Shown piece after piece: positions 22,645-32,170 of a stretch of 64,000 nt of DNA. The notes beneath the pieces were generated by a model. The model ran no database searches and had not been told where the DNA came from. It saw only the letters and a list, made by a program, of their open reading frames with translations. Source of the stretch: Skeletonema tropicum (lineage: Eukaryota; Bacillariophyta; Thalassiosirophyceae; Thalassiosirales; Thalassiosiraceae); assembly GCA_037178625.1 (NCBI GenBank), contig CM074127.1:620001-684000 (forward strand). Direction: 5' to 3'. Position 1 is the first letter of the stretch, and the number at the start of each line of letters is the position of its first letter. The position numbers were made by a program, and so were the translations under genes.

Positions 22645-22771
22645 CACCCTACATAGGATCTTCTGTCACATGTGGGAGTCCTCTTCAGAGGGACTCTGCA
22701 CATGTGCAGAGAGCAGAGTCCCTCTGGCTGAAGAGGACTCCCACATGTGACAGAAGATCCTATGTAGGGTG
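22645..22771. mobile_element. Fold-back MITE with 9-bp TSD (Mutator-like)
   Basis: A 127-bp element that is almost entirely inverted repeat: it starts CACCCTACATAGGATCTTCT and ends with the complement, with ~55-bp arms differing by one small indel. It is flanked by CTACTACCT at 22,636-22,644 and 22,772-22,780. A 9-bp duplication with long TIRs is typical of Mutator-superfamily MITEs. A relative lies at 34,074-34,297. Confidence 0.85.
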
Positions 22772-22831
22772 CTACTACCTACCATTTAGCTAGAGAGGTA
22801 GGTGGGGCTTTTATTTCTGTGCTACGGTAAA

Positions 22832-24310
22832 CTACGTATCACTGGTATTGTAAACAAGAAAGGTATCTGTAGATGGCTGAGAAGACTCTTGAGTCGACTG
22901 AGAGCTACTTCTTTGTGAAATAGATCTGCCACCTGTACTGTGTAATAAATATGAAATTTGGTCATCATTGAGCGATGATGTGGTGGTCGGGCCATTGTTG
23001 CTCTCATAGAGTGCTTGAATGGCAGCTAGTCCTGCTGAGCCGTTTGCCTTGCAAATGCAAATCGTTCTCCCGAATATTTGTGTGTAATAGGTGCTTGGGT
23101 CAGGGCTTTTGTAGGATCCCCCGTAGTGATAGTTTCGTTGTTTTGATTTCCAAATTGAGTCGGCTCGTTCTAGGATGTTTGATTTTGATGGGGTTCTAGT
23201 GAATGCTTGGTGAGCCATGTCTGAGGCGTTTGGGAATTTGGACTTGTCGATATTGTGGAGTGTTTTGTAGTCGCCATTTGGAGGTGTGCCATATAGGAAG
23301 TAATTTATTGTGGGTCCGAAGAGGCCTAGTGGGCTGATGGCGAAAGGAAGTAGTTGCATGTTATCTGAGTAAAGTTCTCCGATGATTTGTTCTCCGGTGA
23401 GTGTTATTTGTGATGAGCTGTCGGTGCGTGATGCATTTGAACCTCTGCCTCTTTGAAACTTGCTCTTCTCTGCCGAAAGGAGTGACGCGACGATATTGTT
23501 TGATTTAGCGTTACTTCCACCTCGGGATGGAGAAGGACAAGTGTCAGAGTTGCATGTGACCATGTCAAATCCAATTTTTGATAGTTTGCATCTGAAGTGG
23601 CTCTCGTTTGAGACTATTGGGAGGTTGAAATGGGTGTCGAATGGTTTAATGTTGGATTTTTTGATGCTGCGGACTAAGCCTGTAGTTTCTTTACAGATTT
23701 TTGTGTCTGTGAGTTGGATGAAGGGGATGAGTGTTTCCATCTCCTTGTGCCACATATCTCTCCATTTGTTGTGCATCTTCGTTTTTATTTGTTTGCTGAG
23801 GTGGCTGCATTGATATAGATGGTCTCCTTTTGTGTCGAAGTCTTGTTTGCAGAAGGGGCATTTGAGTTGTTCTGTTGTTTCCCAAATGTTCATACGTAAA
23901 CAGCGGAGGAGGTTGAATCTGAAAAGGCGGTTGTCTTGTCTATTTTCTTCATCGCTTCTTGGAAGGTCTAGAAGTCCTTGACCCATCTTGCCGTCGATGA
24001 TTTCCGCGATGTTGTGTGTGCTGTCGCTTGGGAGGTAGGTGATCATTTTTCTACACAGGCGAGAGGATGCTTCCTTGTTGATAATGTAGTGGTGTATTAT
24101 TGATGAAGGTTGATATTCCTTGAGCTGTATCATCTCCGGTGCATATCTTTGCTATTGCCAGTGCAAATTTGTTGAAGATTTGGAAGGTGGTAGATGGATT
24201 GGTCTCTCTATTTGCATATCTCTTCATGTATTTCTGTGGGTCTCGTGTCTCGTCGGTCCGTCCATCCCGACTCCCGACCAAGATAATGAGAGCCGTTCGT
24301 TACTTCAAAT
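22832..24310 (-). pseudogene. C-terminal fragment of a LINE-type retroelement polyprotein
   Basis: A 433-codon open frame (24133-22832) plus an adjoining 76-codon frame (24281-24051) offset by a frameshift. The protein has a CCHC-like cluster, CPFCKQDFDTKGDHLYQCSH, of the kind that follows the reverse transcriptase in non-LTR elements. A Ser-rich tail with NNGPTTTSSLNDDQISYLL follows. No RT catalytic motifs remain, so the piece is 5'-truncated; it stops just beside the repeat copy at 24,323. A decayed relative of the last part is at 50,640-50,760. Assignment to LINE-type is by overall resemblance. Confidence 0.55.
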
Positions 24311-24322
24311 GTCGTTTTATTG

Positions 24323-25998
24323 ATGGTGAATGGCGGGCGGTGGCTAAAAAAAGTAATGGCGACAGCAATTTCACCCGCCTCTTTCTAGCTAACTCACTAA
24401 TAAAACCCTTTTTACTCAAAGCGGGTGTCGCCATTACTTTTAATGGCGACACTAACTTTGCCGCACACAAAAGTAATGGCGACAACGGGCAAGCATATTT
24501 TACCCGTAATAATATCGGCCCGGCCACATTAAAATGGATCTTTTCGAGGCGCGCCAAATTGCAGACTGGATCTTTTGCAAAGGATAAGGACCATGTCGAT
24601 GTCGACCTGCCATAACAACTCCAGCGGAAGCAATATCGACTCCAGAACTTACTACTTATGCAACAGCCGACAATCCATCTAATCACAATCACTCTCGATA
24701 TCATTTTCGGAGAAGCGTAGCTAATCAGAAGTGCGAGGAAATTGCTCTGAAAGTTTATGCTCGTTTTTTGTTTTCCTCCGCTCTCGCTCCGATGCCGACA
24801 CACAAAGCAGCGCGGCAGTCAGTAGATAGAAATGAACGGAACCGAATGAATGCAACTCACATTATATAATCGCCGCAGGTTACCTGGCAGATTCTGCTCG
24901 ATTTGTGAATTTGATCATAGGCTATTCGACAACACTGCACGGAATACAAAAATAGGAAAAAATGCATGTAGTTTGCGGTTCACGTAGATGCAGCAACTAC
25001 AGAGAGAGGACCCATACTCTAGCAGCCACCGAAACCTCCTGCAGGGATGCATTTAATTGTCACCAGCCGCAACGCCAAAGATGACAGTGATTGATAATAT
25101 AACAACAATAATGACAACACTGCTAAGTGTCTTGGTAAATAAATACAAACAGTGTCAGACGTCAGACCAGAGAGTAGACCGTACAAATCACCAGAGTGTA
25201 GAAACATTCAACAAATCAAGTAACAGTCTAGTCATAATAGATAGAAGGTTAAGATGGAATGCAACTCTAATGTCGGATGCCGGAGGCAATCAAAATCACT
25301 AGCGTAGAAGAGGAGAGGGAGAGATGCCTACAATAGATACGGTTCAGAAAACGATTTGAAACAAACGACAAGGAATCACTTCTCCACAATCGACTGGCAT
25401 GGCAATCGTTCGACTGGCATGACAATCAATCATAATCTCGAGGAGGCTTAGAACAAGACATCTGACACACTGACCACATCCCGTGCATGCCCAGCCAGGA
25501 CGGATCAGAAGCCGCAATAAAGCATTATGTACTTTGATAGCATCCAAGAAGGTCCAGCATCAGCCGAGAGAAACAACGAAGCACCACAACTTAGTTGATA
25601 TCAAGAACACAAAGGAGCAATAGGTTTACATTGTCTTTGGGGTATTTGGCTTGGATGCAAGTATGGGTCATGGCGTCACGCGTAACGTGTATGGTACAGA
25701 TGGAACTGATGTGGTAGTATACCCTCTAATGAGCACGTGGCAATGATGTAAAGCATCGCAAGGCACAGCATGGAGCCCAACAAAAAATGACAACAATTAG
25801 AATCGAGCAAAAGCAGGTATAACTAGCTTGAAAGCTAGTGAAATCAAATCAGAGCATACATCAACATCCTCCTACCCTTTCTCCTCTTCTTTCCCCCTCC
25901 TTTCCCCTTTCTTTCTTTCCTCTCTTTGTGCAGCATTTCAGCTGATCCGGCTGCGCCGGATCAAAAATTCACCGAGCCACAGATATCAAATATCTGCC
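24323..25998. repeat. Unclassified 1.67-kb element E, copy 1
   Basis: Nearly identical to 42,773-44,445 over its whole length, in direct orientation. Differences seen include GGGC inserted near 24,335, one base missing at ~24,609 and scattered substitutions. It begins ATGGTGAATGGCGG and ends ATATCAAATATCTGCC. The first 170 bp carry three copies of AGTAATGGCGAC. Near the end are small hairpins GATCCGGC-TGC-GCCGGATC and AGATAT-CAA-ATATCT. A plus frame (~24,340-24,615) is frameshifted relative to copy 2, so coding is unlikely. The left flank CGTTTTATTG matches the right flank of copy 2. Confidence 0.85.
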
Positions 25999-26606
25999 AT
26001 CATTGAAGCCTGGGAATGGACTCTCTTCCGGTATCCTGATACCGCTACGACAAGCACCCTTCCTGTTCACACGTGTCAAATAACAACCACGGTGAGAACC
26101 CGTGATTGATCCTCTCACACAAGATGCAAGATGACGTCGCACGTTGGTGCTCCATGCCATCATCACCTTTCGGAATAGCCCACTCTTACTCTTCTTTAGC
26201 TGTAAGCCTGCTGTAAGCTTTAGTAGTCACCATGATATCCAGTGCTCCTAGTGGTCTCTTCTCGCTCTAGTTGCACAACCAATACCGGTCTCCTTAATTG
26301 CTTGTGACATTATTTATCAGGCCTGAGCCAGATAGACGCAACATCTCTACGGAACAATTCAACAGTATCAGTAATAAGTAGGAGTAATAGACAGTAGATG
26401 ATGATGCAATTATCCAACAGAGAAGATGATGATCGCACCATTGTTTCAAAATCGGTGCTCCTCTCAAACAATGGTACGTCACGTCATGTCCTGATGCTGA
26501 CGCTGCTACCGAGGACGGTGCCGATGCATCATCATCATCCACATCCACATCCACGCGCACCGATTGTTCCTACACTGCCAGTAGCAGAAGCAAAGCATTA
26601 AACTTG
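25999..26606. other. Region upstream of the GATase pseudogene
   Basis: Unique-looking sequence with a CCACATCCACATCCACGCG tract near 26,540 and GATGATGATG/CATCATCATC runs. No supported gene. It begins with the exchanged flank GCCATCATTGAAGC. Confidence 0.35.
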
Positions 26607-27978
26607 ATGATGATCAGCTGTGAAGAAAATCCTCCCTACGGTCCATCAAAAGACACGGCAGTGATGTTTTTGGAGCTCTTCTGTCAAGCATATGAAAAGA
26701 AGTGTTCTCTCAAAGATAGAGAGCAGCAATATTCATTATTGGCTGAGTGCAACTACTACTTGACAATACGCATCACAATCTATCATGCACAATCAAACGA
26801 CTATCCACTCACATCCTCCGAGTGGTCCAGCTACGATGGCATACTAATTCCAGGCTCCCTCTCTGCATCTGCAGCGTATGACAACACGAGTGTGGAATGG
26901 ATTCTTGATACGTCGCCAGCGGGCTCAGGCAGCACTTCGACGCGGTCAAAAACCACGGATAGAGATGGGTATATGCTTATACTCTCGTGCAAATCCTGTT
27001 AGTTGTATATCTCGCCTGTATACAGGCTTATTGACATCCACGTCAATATATCCCGGGCTTTCAAACGAGCTGTGGTAGGAGAGACAACCCTCTCCCGTGG
27101 TCCCGACTGCGACGCTGTTTGGTTCTGCCCTCGGCGTATGAAGACTCCAATTGTTGGTTCAATGATGTCTAGGTAGCGATAATGCAACATTTACCTAATT
27201 TCCTAAGTGATATGATATGTGGAATGGATTGAGAAACTCCAATCTGTGATGCGGAATGAGGAGGTTGAAGACTATGGGAGTTTGTTTTGGCCGTCAATGT
27301 TTTGCTCATGCGTTTGGAAGTAGTGAAGATCATATTATATTGGGAAAGAAGGAGGTAGAGGTGGTGAAATAGAAGAAGGTGGGCGAGCAATCAAGTGTCC
27401 AACTGGGTCCAAAGCAGGAAGGATATCGAGCCAACTCACAGAGGAGGGACGTCAATTACTCCTTATCGATGGCACCACCAGCAGCAACAGTGATAGTGAT
27501 GAGTGCAGTATGGAACTGTTGTATACCCACGGAGACATGGTCCAATCCCTTCCAGATTTTGCCATTTCGTTAGGGGGCAATGCCAATGTTCCAATCGAAG
27601 CTTGTGCCTACTTCTCATCGAAGGAGGACAAGGTTCTATTTCAGAAGCAGCCTCAGCAACACACATTCGACAACCATGTCAACACATCATCATAATGGTG
27701 ATGATTATGGTGACAATACCACTAATGACACTTCAACTTTGAAATCAACAACAGTACAACCATATGCATTCACCTTCCAAGCACACCCAGAATACATCTC
27801 TCCCACTGGATTCAACGTCAATTACATCAATACAGTTCAAGCAATGGAAGATCGGGGATATATTACACAGCAGGTATCGAAGGAGGCTTGTGAGGATGCA
27901 AGAGTGAACTTTGGGAAGGTGCGGGAGGATAGTTTGGAAGCAGTGATTGCGGTTGCTACGGCTCTTGGGTGGTTTTAG
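26607..27978 (+). pseudogene. Class-I glutamine amidotransferase-like protein, disrupted
   Basis: Pieces in order: MMISCEENPPYGPSKDTAVMFLELF... with SYDGILIPGSLSASAAYD and VEWI (26,607-26,903); after an insertion VEWIEKLQSVMRNE and GVCFGRQCFAHAFG (27,219-27,320); then GGRAIKCPTGSKAGRISSQL, MELLYTHGDMVQSLP and ACAYFSSKED (27,380-27,640); then PYAFTFQAHPEY and the C-terminus (27,760-27,978). The G-V-C-F-G-x-Q nucleophile elbow and F-Q-A-H-P-E identify a class-I GATase fold, which hydrolyses glutamine. The residue after CFG is Arg instead of the usual His. At least three frame changes plus the insertion break the frame. Acceptor partner unknown; resembles small stand-alone GMP-synthase-like GATases. 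Confidence 0.75.
26904..27218. mobile_element. ~315-bp insertion in the GATase with 13-bp TSD
   Basis: TGTGGAATGGATT occurs at 26,891-26,903 and again at 27,219-27,231, exactly where the GATase reading breaks and resumes with the same residues VEWI. The inserted DNA has no coding domain. Bases 27,085-27,205 match 16,625-16,752 in inverted orientation. A long, variable-size duplication without TIRs suggests retrotransposition (SINE-like or truncated LINE). Confidence 0.7.
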
Positions 27979-28386
27979 TGTGGATGGTGCTTTAGCATCG
28001 TGTGAAGAAAGAAGGATAAGCTCTTGGAGGTAGGAGCTGCTGGAAGTCCAGTGAGTGAAGGAACAATTGATCGTGTTTTGGATAGGCGATGATGATGAAA
28101 TTGTTGTCGAGGTGAGTTCCTTCTTGTTGCAGTATTATTTGTTAGAGGAGGCGGACGAAAGATCATTCCAATTACTCACCTTTTGTTCTTCTCTCTCTCT
28201 CTCTCTCTTTCTTGATGGTATTATTTTAGTACGACTGCTTTGCAGAGCAGCGGCGATAATTCGATAGGGGAAATGTGATGCGGGTATGACAGGGAAGGCA
28301 TGGTTTGAACGTGTAAGAATGATGATGGAGAAGCGAGCCGACCGAGGCGGAGGGAGAAGAACCCACAACGTGATGCTGTATTGTGA
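27979..28386. other. No supported gene
   Basis: Sequence downstream of the GATase pseudogene, with a CT microsatellite (~28,190-28,210). On the minus strand 28,470-28,380 contains ...PPHKWPQCLERYEDL, resembling the end of a MYND zinc finger, but the frame is not continuous. Confidence 0.3.
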
Positions 28387-28543
28387 GAGGTCCTCGTATC
28401 TTTCCAAGCACTGCGGCCACTTGTGTGGTGGCTTCCTTCGTTCATTACCAAAAGCAAAAGAGAGATCAACACGAGTGTCTATTCTTGTGCTTTCACACAA
28501 CCACAGTTGTCACAACCGTGTGAACATCATGGTTATGCTGTTG

Positions 28544-28583
<40 letters not shown>

Positions 28584-29010
28584 ACGAGGAGAGCTTGAGA
28601 TGAATAGGATGAAAATGTTGCCAGAGGTTCAATTGCAATTTGTGTTTGCAAGTATTCATCTAGAGATCAGCACAGCTCATTCACTTACTTTGGTACAATG
28701 TATATAGCGGTGGCATCGGTCTACGTCCATCTTAGTGAACCACTCCACAGAGAGGCAATTGGAGAGGAGTGAGTTACTGCAGTGGGGGCATGTTTGCTCG
28801 CTGACCTGACCCTACAGAGCCTTAAGCTATGCCTTATGATATCGTGGCCGTGGGATAGATTCAACGATATATTCATCAACGTCAAGTAATTGAGTTGCAA
28901 ACTGAAGATGAAGTGCGTGAATGAACAATGCAATGCTAAAATGGCGAACTCGATGGGCCTGCGCGTAGGTACATGAGTAGGAGTAGGTCAATTATTAGGG
29001 AATGGAGTCC
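28387..29010. repeat. Diverged relative of the satellite monomer, with a 115-bp dispersed block
   Basis: 28,387-28,507 (TCTTTCCAAGCACTGCGGCC ... GTGTCTATTCTTGTGCTTTC) recurs at 33,598-33,712 and 35,438-35,555. From 28,508 the sequence follows the 595-bp satellite unit in order: CAACCGTGTGA, a CTG/CAG run, GATGAATAGGATGAAAATGTTG, TCTAGAGATCAGC, AATGCTAAAATGGCGAACTCGATGGGCCTGCG, GGGAATGGAG. About 240 bp are inserted at ~28,675-28,916. This is a single, older copy and may be the ancestral locus of the array. Confidence 0.55.
28535..28583. repeat. CTG/CAG-type trinucleotide run
   Basis: An uninterrupted TTG then CTG repeat of about sixteen triplets, in the place where satellite units carry 9-12 triplets. 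Confidence 0.85.
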
Positions 29011-30043
29011 TCATTGGAGGGAGCTATATTCCAGCTTCCAGACCATGCAACACTTCATGAACAAGCAACACTACATATTAGAGAGGGACAAGAACAGTCT
29101 CCAGGGTAATCACGTTCACCTCATCAGCGACAAGATTCGAGGTGAGACGAAGAAGGCCAACAAGCCGGTAGACGTGTGCTGACGAGGACGAGGACGATCA
29201 AACTCGAACGGAGGCTGATTGAAGCGCAGCATCTTTTCGAATCACCAGAAGCTGGAGAACATAATGACTTTCATTTTCATGAATTCGTGCCAGTATCTCA
29301 CTGATCAAAAAGATTTGTTCCCAATGCAGAATGTGTTCATATTTTTAGCCCGCAGAGATCGTAATCAAGCTACGAAGCTGAAGCCGTCACAATTAGCAGG
29401 CTTGGTTGAACCTCACATATTGTCTCCCTCTCAACGTCTTGTGCAATTGAGACTTTTCTCCCGGTGCTGTTGATTACAAATTTTATATCACCTCAAATCA
29501 AGTAATCTAAGCTCCAGAGGATGCTGCTCCTCCTGCAGATTTCAACAATGGGTCTCCTCGCAGCCGAAAGTAATGGTGGAGTTCAGCATTGTCACTGAGG
29601 ACTAAGGGATAATTGTTGATTTTTCTTTATTTGATTAGATTGATTTACTTGATATTCTTTTCTTATTTCAATTGGATGCTGAACAGCTGAGAGAGCACGT
29701 TCCCAGGGCTTTGACTTAGATGTAGATGGGTGGATGTGAATAAATGAGCTTGACACATGGCAATGGCAAGATTGAAGAACCGATGAGCAACTTAGAAGCA
29801 ATCACGAGAGAGACGTTCGTATCCTGGTACAACTCAACAAACCGAGTTTGAAATCCGATCGAAGACCCCATCAAACCGACACAAGAAATCAAGCGTCATC
29901 GACCTCATATCAACTCAGGCCTTTGACAAGTAAAGCAGCAGGTCACCATGATACCCGGAACCATAACACCGGCTCAAGTCTGAAATGTCTTTCCTCGCCT
30001 CCAGCACTGTACTTCATCCAACTGGGAACAACAAGCCGCTCGA

Positions 30044-30045
<2 letters not shown>
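29011..30045. other. Possible gene remnant, not identified
   Basis: ATG at ~29,001 opens a protein-like stretch, MESSLEGAIFQLPDHATLHE..., ending at a possible donor GTAATC near 29,106. Further on, ~29,210-29,310 reads LERRLIEAQHLFESPEAGEH. The segments are short and in need of splicing. No family recognised. 29,480-30,045 shows nothing. Confidence 0.25.

Positions 30046-30075
<30 letters not shown>
30046..30075. repeat. (TG)n microsatellite
   Basis: About fifteen uninterrupted TG dinucleotides. Confidence 0.95.
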
Positions 30076-30077
<2 letters not shown>

Positions 30078-30179
30078 CCGACAAGATCGCCATCCCCAAC
30101 ACGAACATCAACCAATCAATCATCTCCGCGGTCGACCGACTCCAACAGGGGGGAAAGGGTAGGACAACTGAAAATCAGT

Positions 30180-30544
30180 CAGAGAGTCAAAGGGATACGT
30201 TCTACATTCCACTTTCGAAGAAGAGAATGTCCAGCCAAAAGCTGACATGGGAAACCAGAACCCACACCCCAAACATTAGAATGAATGGGGGATTAAACTT
30301 TTTGACTCTCCGCTACAGATCCGACAATGTCCAAAAAGAAAGGATAAGGATCCAGCAAAGCACCCAACTACCAACACCAACACCAACACCAACTGAAGGC
30401 CCAACTGAAGGAAAGGATAAGGATCCAGCAGAAAGCATCCTCCAACTACCACCACCAACACCAACACCAACTGAAGGCCCAACTGAAGAAGACACACACA
30501 CACACAACACACACACTGCCGAACACACCAACGACCCCCTCTGA
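30180..30544 (+). CDS. Possible short protein with Thr-Pro linker repeats
   Basis: A plus frame stays open through two imperfect ~66-bp repeats (about 30,342-30,493) encoding PTPTPTEGPTEGKDKDPAES-type sequence, ending at 30,544 (...HTNDPL). Thr/Pro linkers of this kind are common between domains of secreted stramenopile proteins, so this may be an isolated exon or remnant. There is no signal peptide, domain or convincing start, and the repeats alone could keep a frame open by chance. Confidence 0.25.
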
Positions 30545-30751
30545 AATGTAGCAACTCGCCGAAACGAAACAAGACACACCGACTCATTGCCCCGCAAAGC
30601 CATCTCCACTGATCATTTGACCTCTTGCTGCATTTACCTTCAAACCAAAGCCTCCTCCACAAAGGTCTCTGACGCAATCCTTCTCACGTACAAATGATGT
30701 TCGCTTCAAATCATCAATCTCACAAGGTGCTGTACCGTACACCTTCTCTTT

Positions 30752-32170
30752 TCAATCTCTCCTTATCTTCCTTCTTTGTGTTCTTCGAGTCCAGTACCAG
30801 CCGTCCAAAGTGCACTGTAGCTCCTTCACCATCCTCCGTCTCCGAAGATTCCTTCTGGCAGAGTAGATATCTTCCTCTTCCTCTTCCACCACCTCCTCTT
30901 CCACTGCTCTAGCATCAAACTCTGCTTGTGGCTGGGCCCTTCGCCTTCGCTCCGTTGCTTTGATAGCACTTTTCCGAGCGAGATAACGCTTGAAGGCTGT
31001 CTGAATTTTTGCAGCCGGCTTATCATTGTCCACAACAGCTTCCTCCTCTATTTCATCACCCTCGTCAACAGCTTCTGCTGCGTCGACAAAGTCAACTTCC
31101 TCCGCTTTTTCATCACCCTCTTCAGCTTCCACCACGAGGAAGACTTCTACTTCCTCGACCGAGTCGTCGTCAGGAGCTGCATCATCATCAGAATTACCAT
31201 CCCATTCTTGGCCATGATTGGTATCAACCTTAAGCTCCGCTTGTGGCCTGGCCCTTGGCTTCATCGTGCGAGCGCTGGCACCTCTGAAGAAGGCCTGGAT
31301 CACAGTGGCAGCGTCATCAGCATCCGGGAGCAAGGTCATCCCTACAACAAGATGTTCTTCCTCGGAATCGGAATCCGAATCGGAATAGGCAAACTCCAAA
31401 TCAGAAGTGGCTCCGTTGGCAACTTCATCGCGGTGATGGAGAACAGAGATAGATGAAACGTTGTTGACGAATGGCTGATTCTGAAGCACATTCTTCTCTT
31501 GCACTGGAACAGCGGCTTTGTTGGTAGTATTGGTAGTAAATTGGTAGGCAGATGGAACTTGACCGCGATCAATCGTGTTCAACTTTTGGGCAGGAGCAGT
31601 CATCTTCTTCTTTTGAGCAGGCGGGGGGGATTCGTGGGCATCTGAGCGCCTCTTCTTCGAGACCTTCGCCTTGCTAGCAGTGGCCGTGGGTGGAGCAATT
31701 GTTGGTGTTGCAACTTCACCGTGATGTTTGTAGCGGAAGATTGGGGCGTCGTTGTTGCGTGAATTCTTCTGAGCCCTCTTCTTCTTTTGGGCTGGCACAG
31801 CCGATTGGTTGGAAGTAAAGTTGTTGGGTAGCTCCTGCCTCATCTTCTTCTCTTGAGAAGGCGGGTCGGATTCGAGGCGCCTCTTCTTTGATGCCTTCTT
31901 TGTACTTGTCGGCAGAATCGCCGGACGATGGTTGAAGATTTGAGGTGCAAACACGTTTGCTTCCCTACGTTGATTTGATCTTTTATTTGTCCTCCTCTTG
32001 GTCCTCTTGCTCACCTTGGTGGCATGAATGGCAGCAGACGGGTAGGCGGTGATGTTATTAGAGTTTGCCTCGACCTTGCGGCGCTTTTGATCATTGTTGA
32101 TAGGGACACTGGTATGGTAATGTCCTCGGATGATTGTGTTTGGGTGAGTGTTCTCGGCTTGAGACGCCAT
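30752..32170 (-). CDS. Basic/acidic protein with two IQ (calmodulin-binding) motifs
   Basis: A 472-residue frame from ATG 32170 (MASQAENTHPN) to 30752. The N-terminal half is rich in Lys/Arg clusters (SKRTKRRTNKRSNQRR, KKASKKRRLE, KAKVSKKRRSD) resembling nuclear localisation signals, in a disordered Asn/Ser/Thr context. The C-terminal half alternates acidic stretches with two IQ motifs: AATVIQAFFRGASART and AAKIQTAFKRYLARK. Both keep the IQ-x3-(R/K)(G/Y)-x3-R pattern that binds calmodulin or EF-hand light chains. No catalytic domain. Probably a nuclear calmodulin-binding protein; function otherwise unknown. ATG 32170 gives the first in-frame Met, and the frame is clean throughout. Confidence 0.7.
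   Translation of the reverse strand: MASQAENTHPNTIIRGHYHTSVPINNDQKRRKVEANSNNITAYPSAAIHATKVSKRTKRRTNKRSNQRREANVFAPQIFNHRPAILPTSTKKASKKRRLESDPPSQEKKMRQELPNNFTSNQSAVPAQKKKRAQKNSRNNDAPIFRYKHHGEVATPTIAPPTATASKAKVSKKRRSDAHESPPPAQKKKMTAPAQKLNTIDRGQVPSAYQFTTNTTNKAAVPVQEKNVLQNQPFVNNVSSISVLHHRDEVANGATSDLEFAYSDSDSDSEEEHLVVGMTLLPDADDAATVIQAFFRGASARTMKPRARPQAELKVDTNHGQEWDGNSDDDAAPDDDSVEEVEVFLVVEAEEGDEKAEEVDFVDAAEAVDEGDEIEEEAVVDNDKPAAKIQTAFKRYLARKSAIKATERRRRAQPQAEFDARAVEEEVVEEEEEDIYSARRNLRRRRMVKELQCTLDGWYWTRRTQRRKIRRD

Noticed and set aside
24139..24615. A protein-coding gene in element E copy 1 (158 codons)
   Set aside because: The almost identical copy 2 differs by a one-base indel and a 4-bp indel inside the frame, and there is no recognised domain or conserved start.
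28135..28500. An intact MYND zinc-finger gene on the minus strand
   Set aside because: Only isolated pieces (CDNC, HKWPQC) are visible, in different frames and with stops between; kept as a low-confidence remark only.
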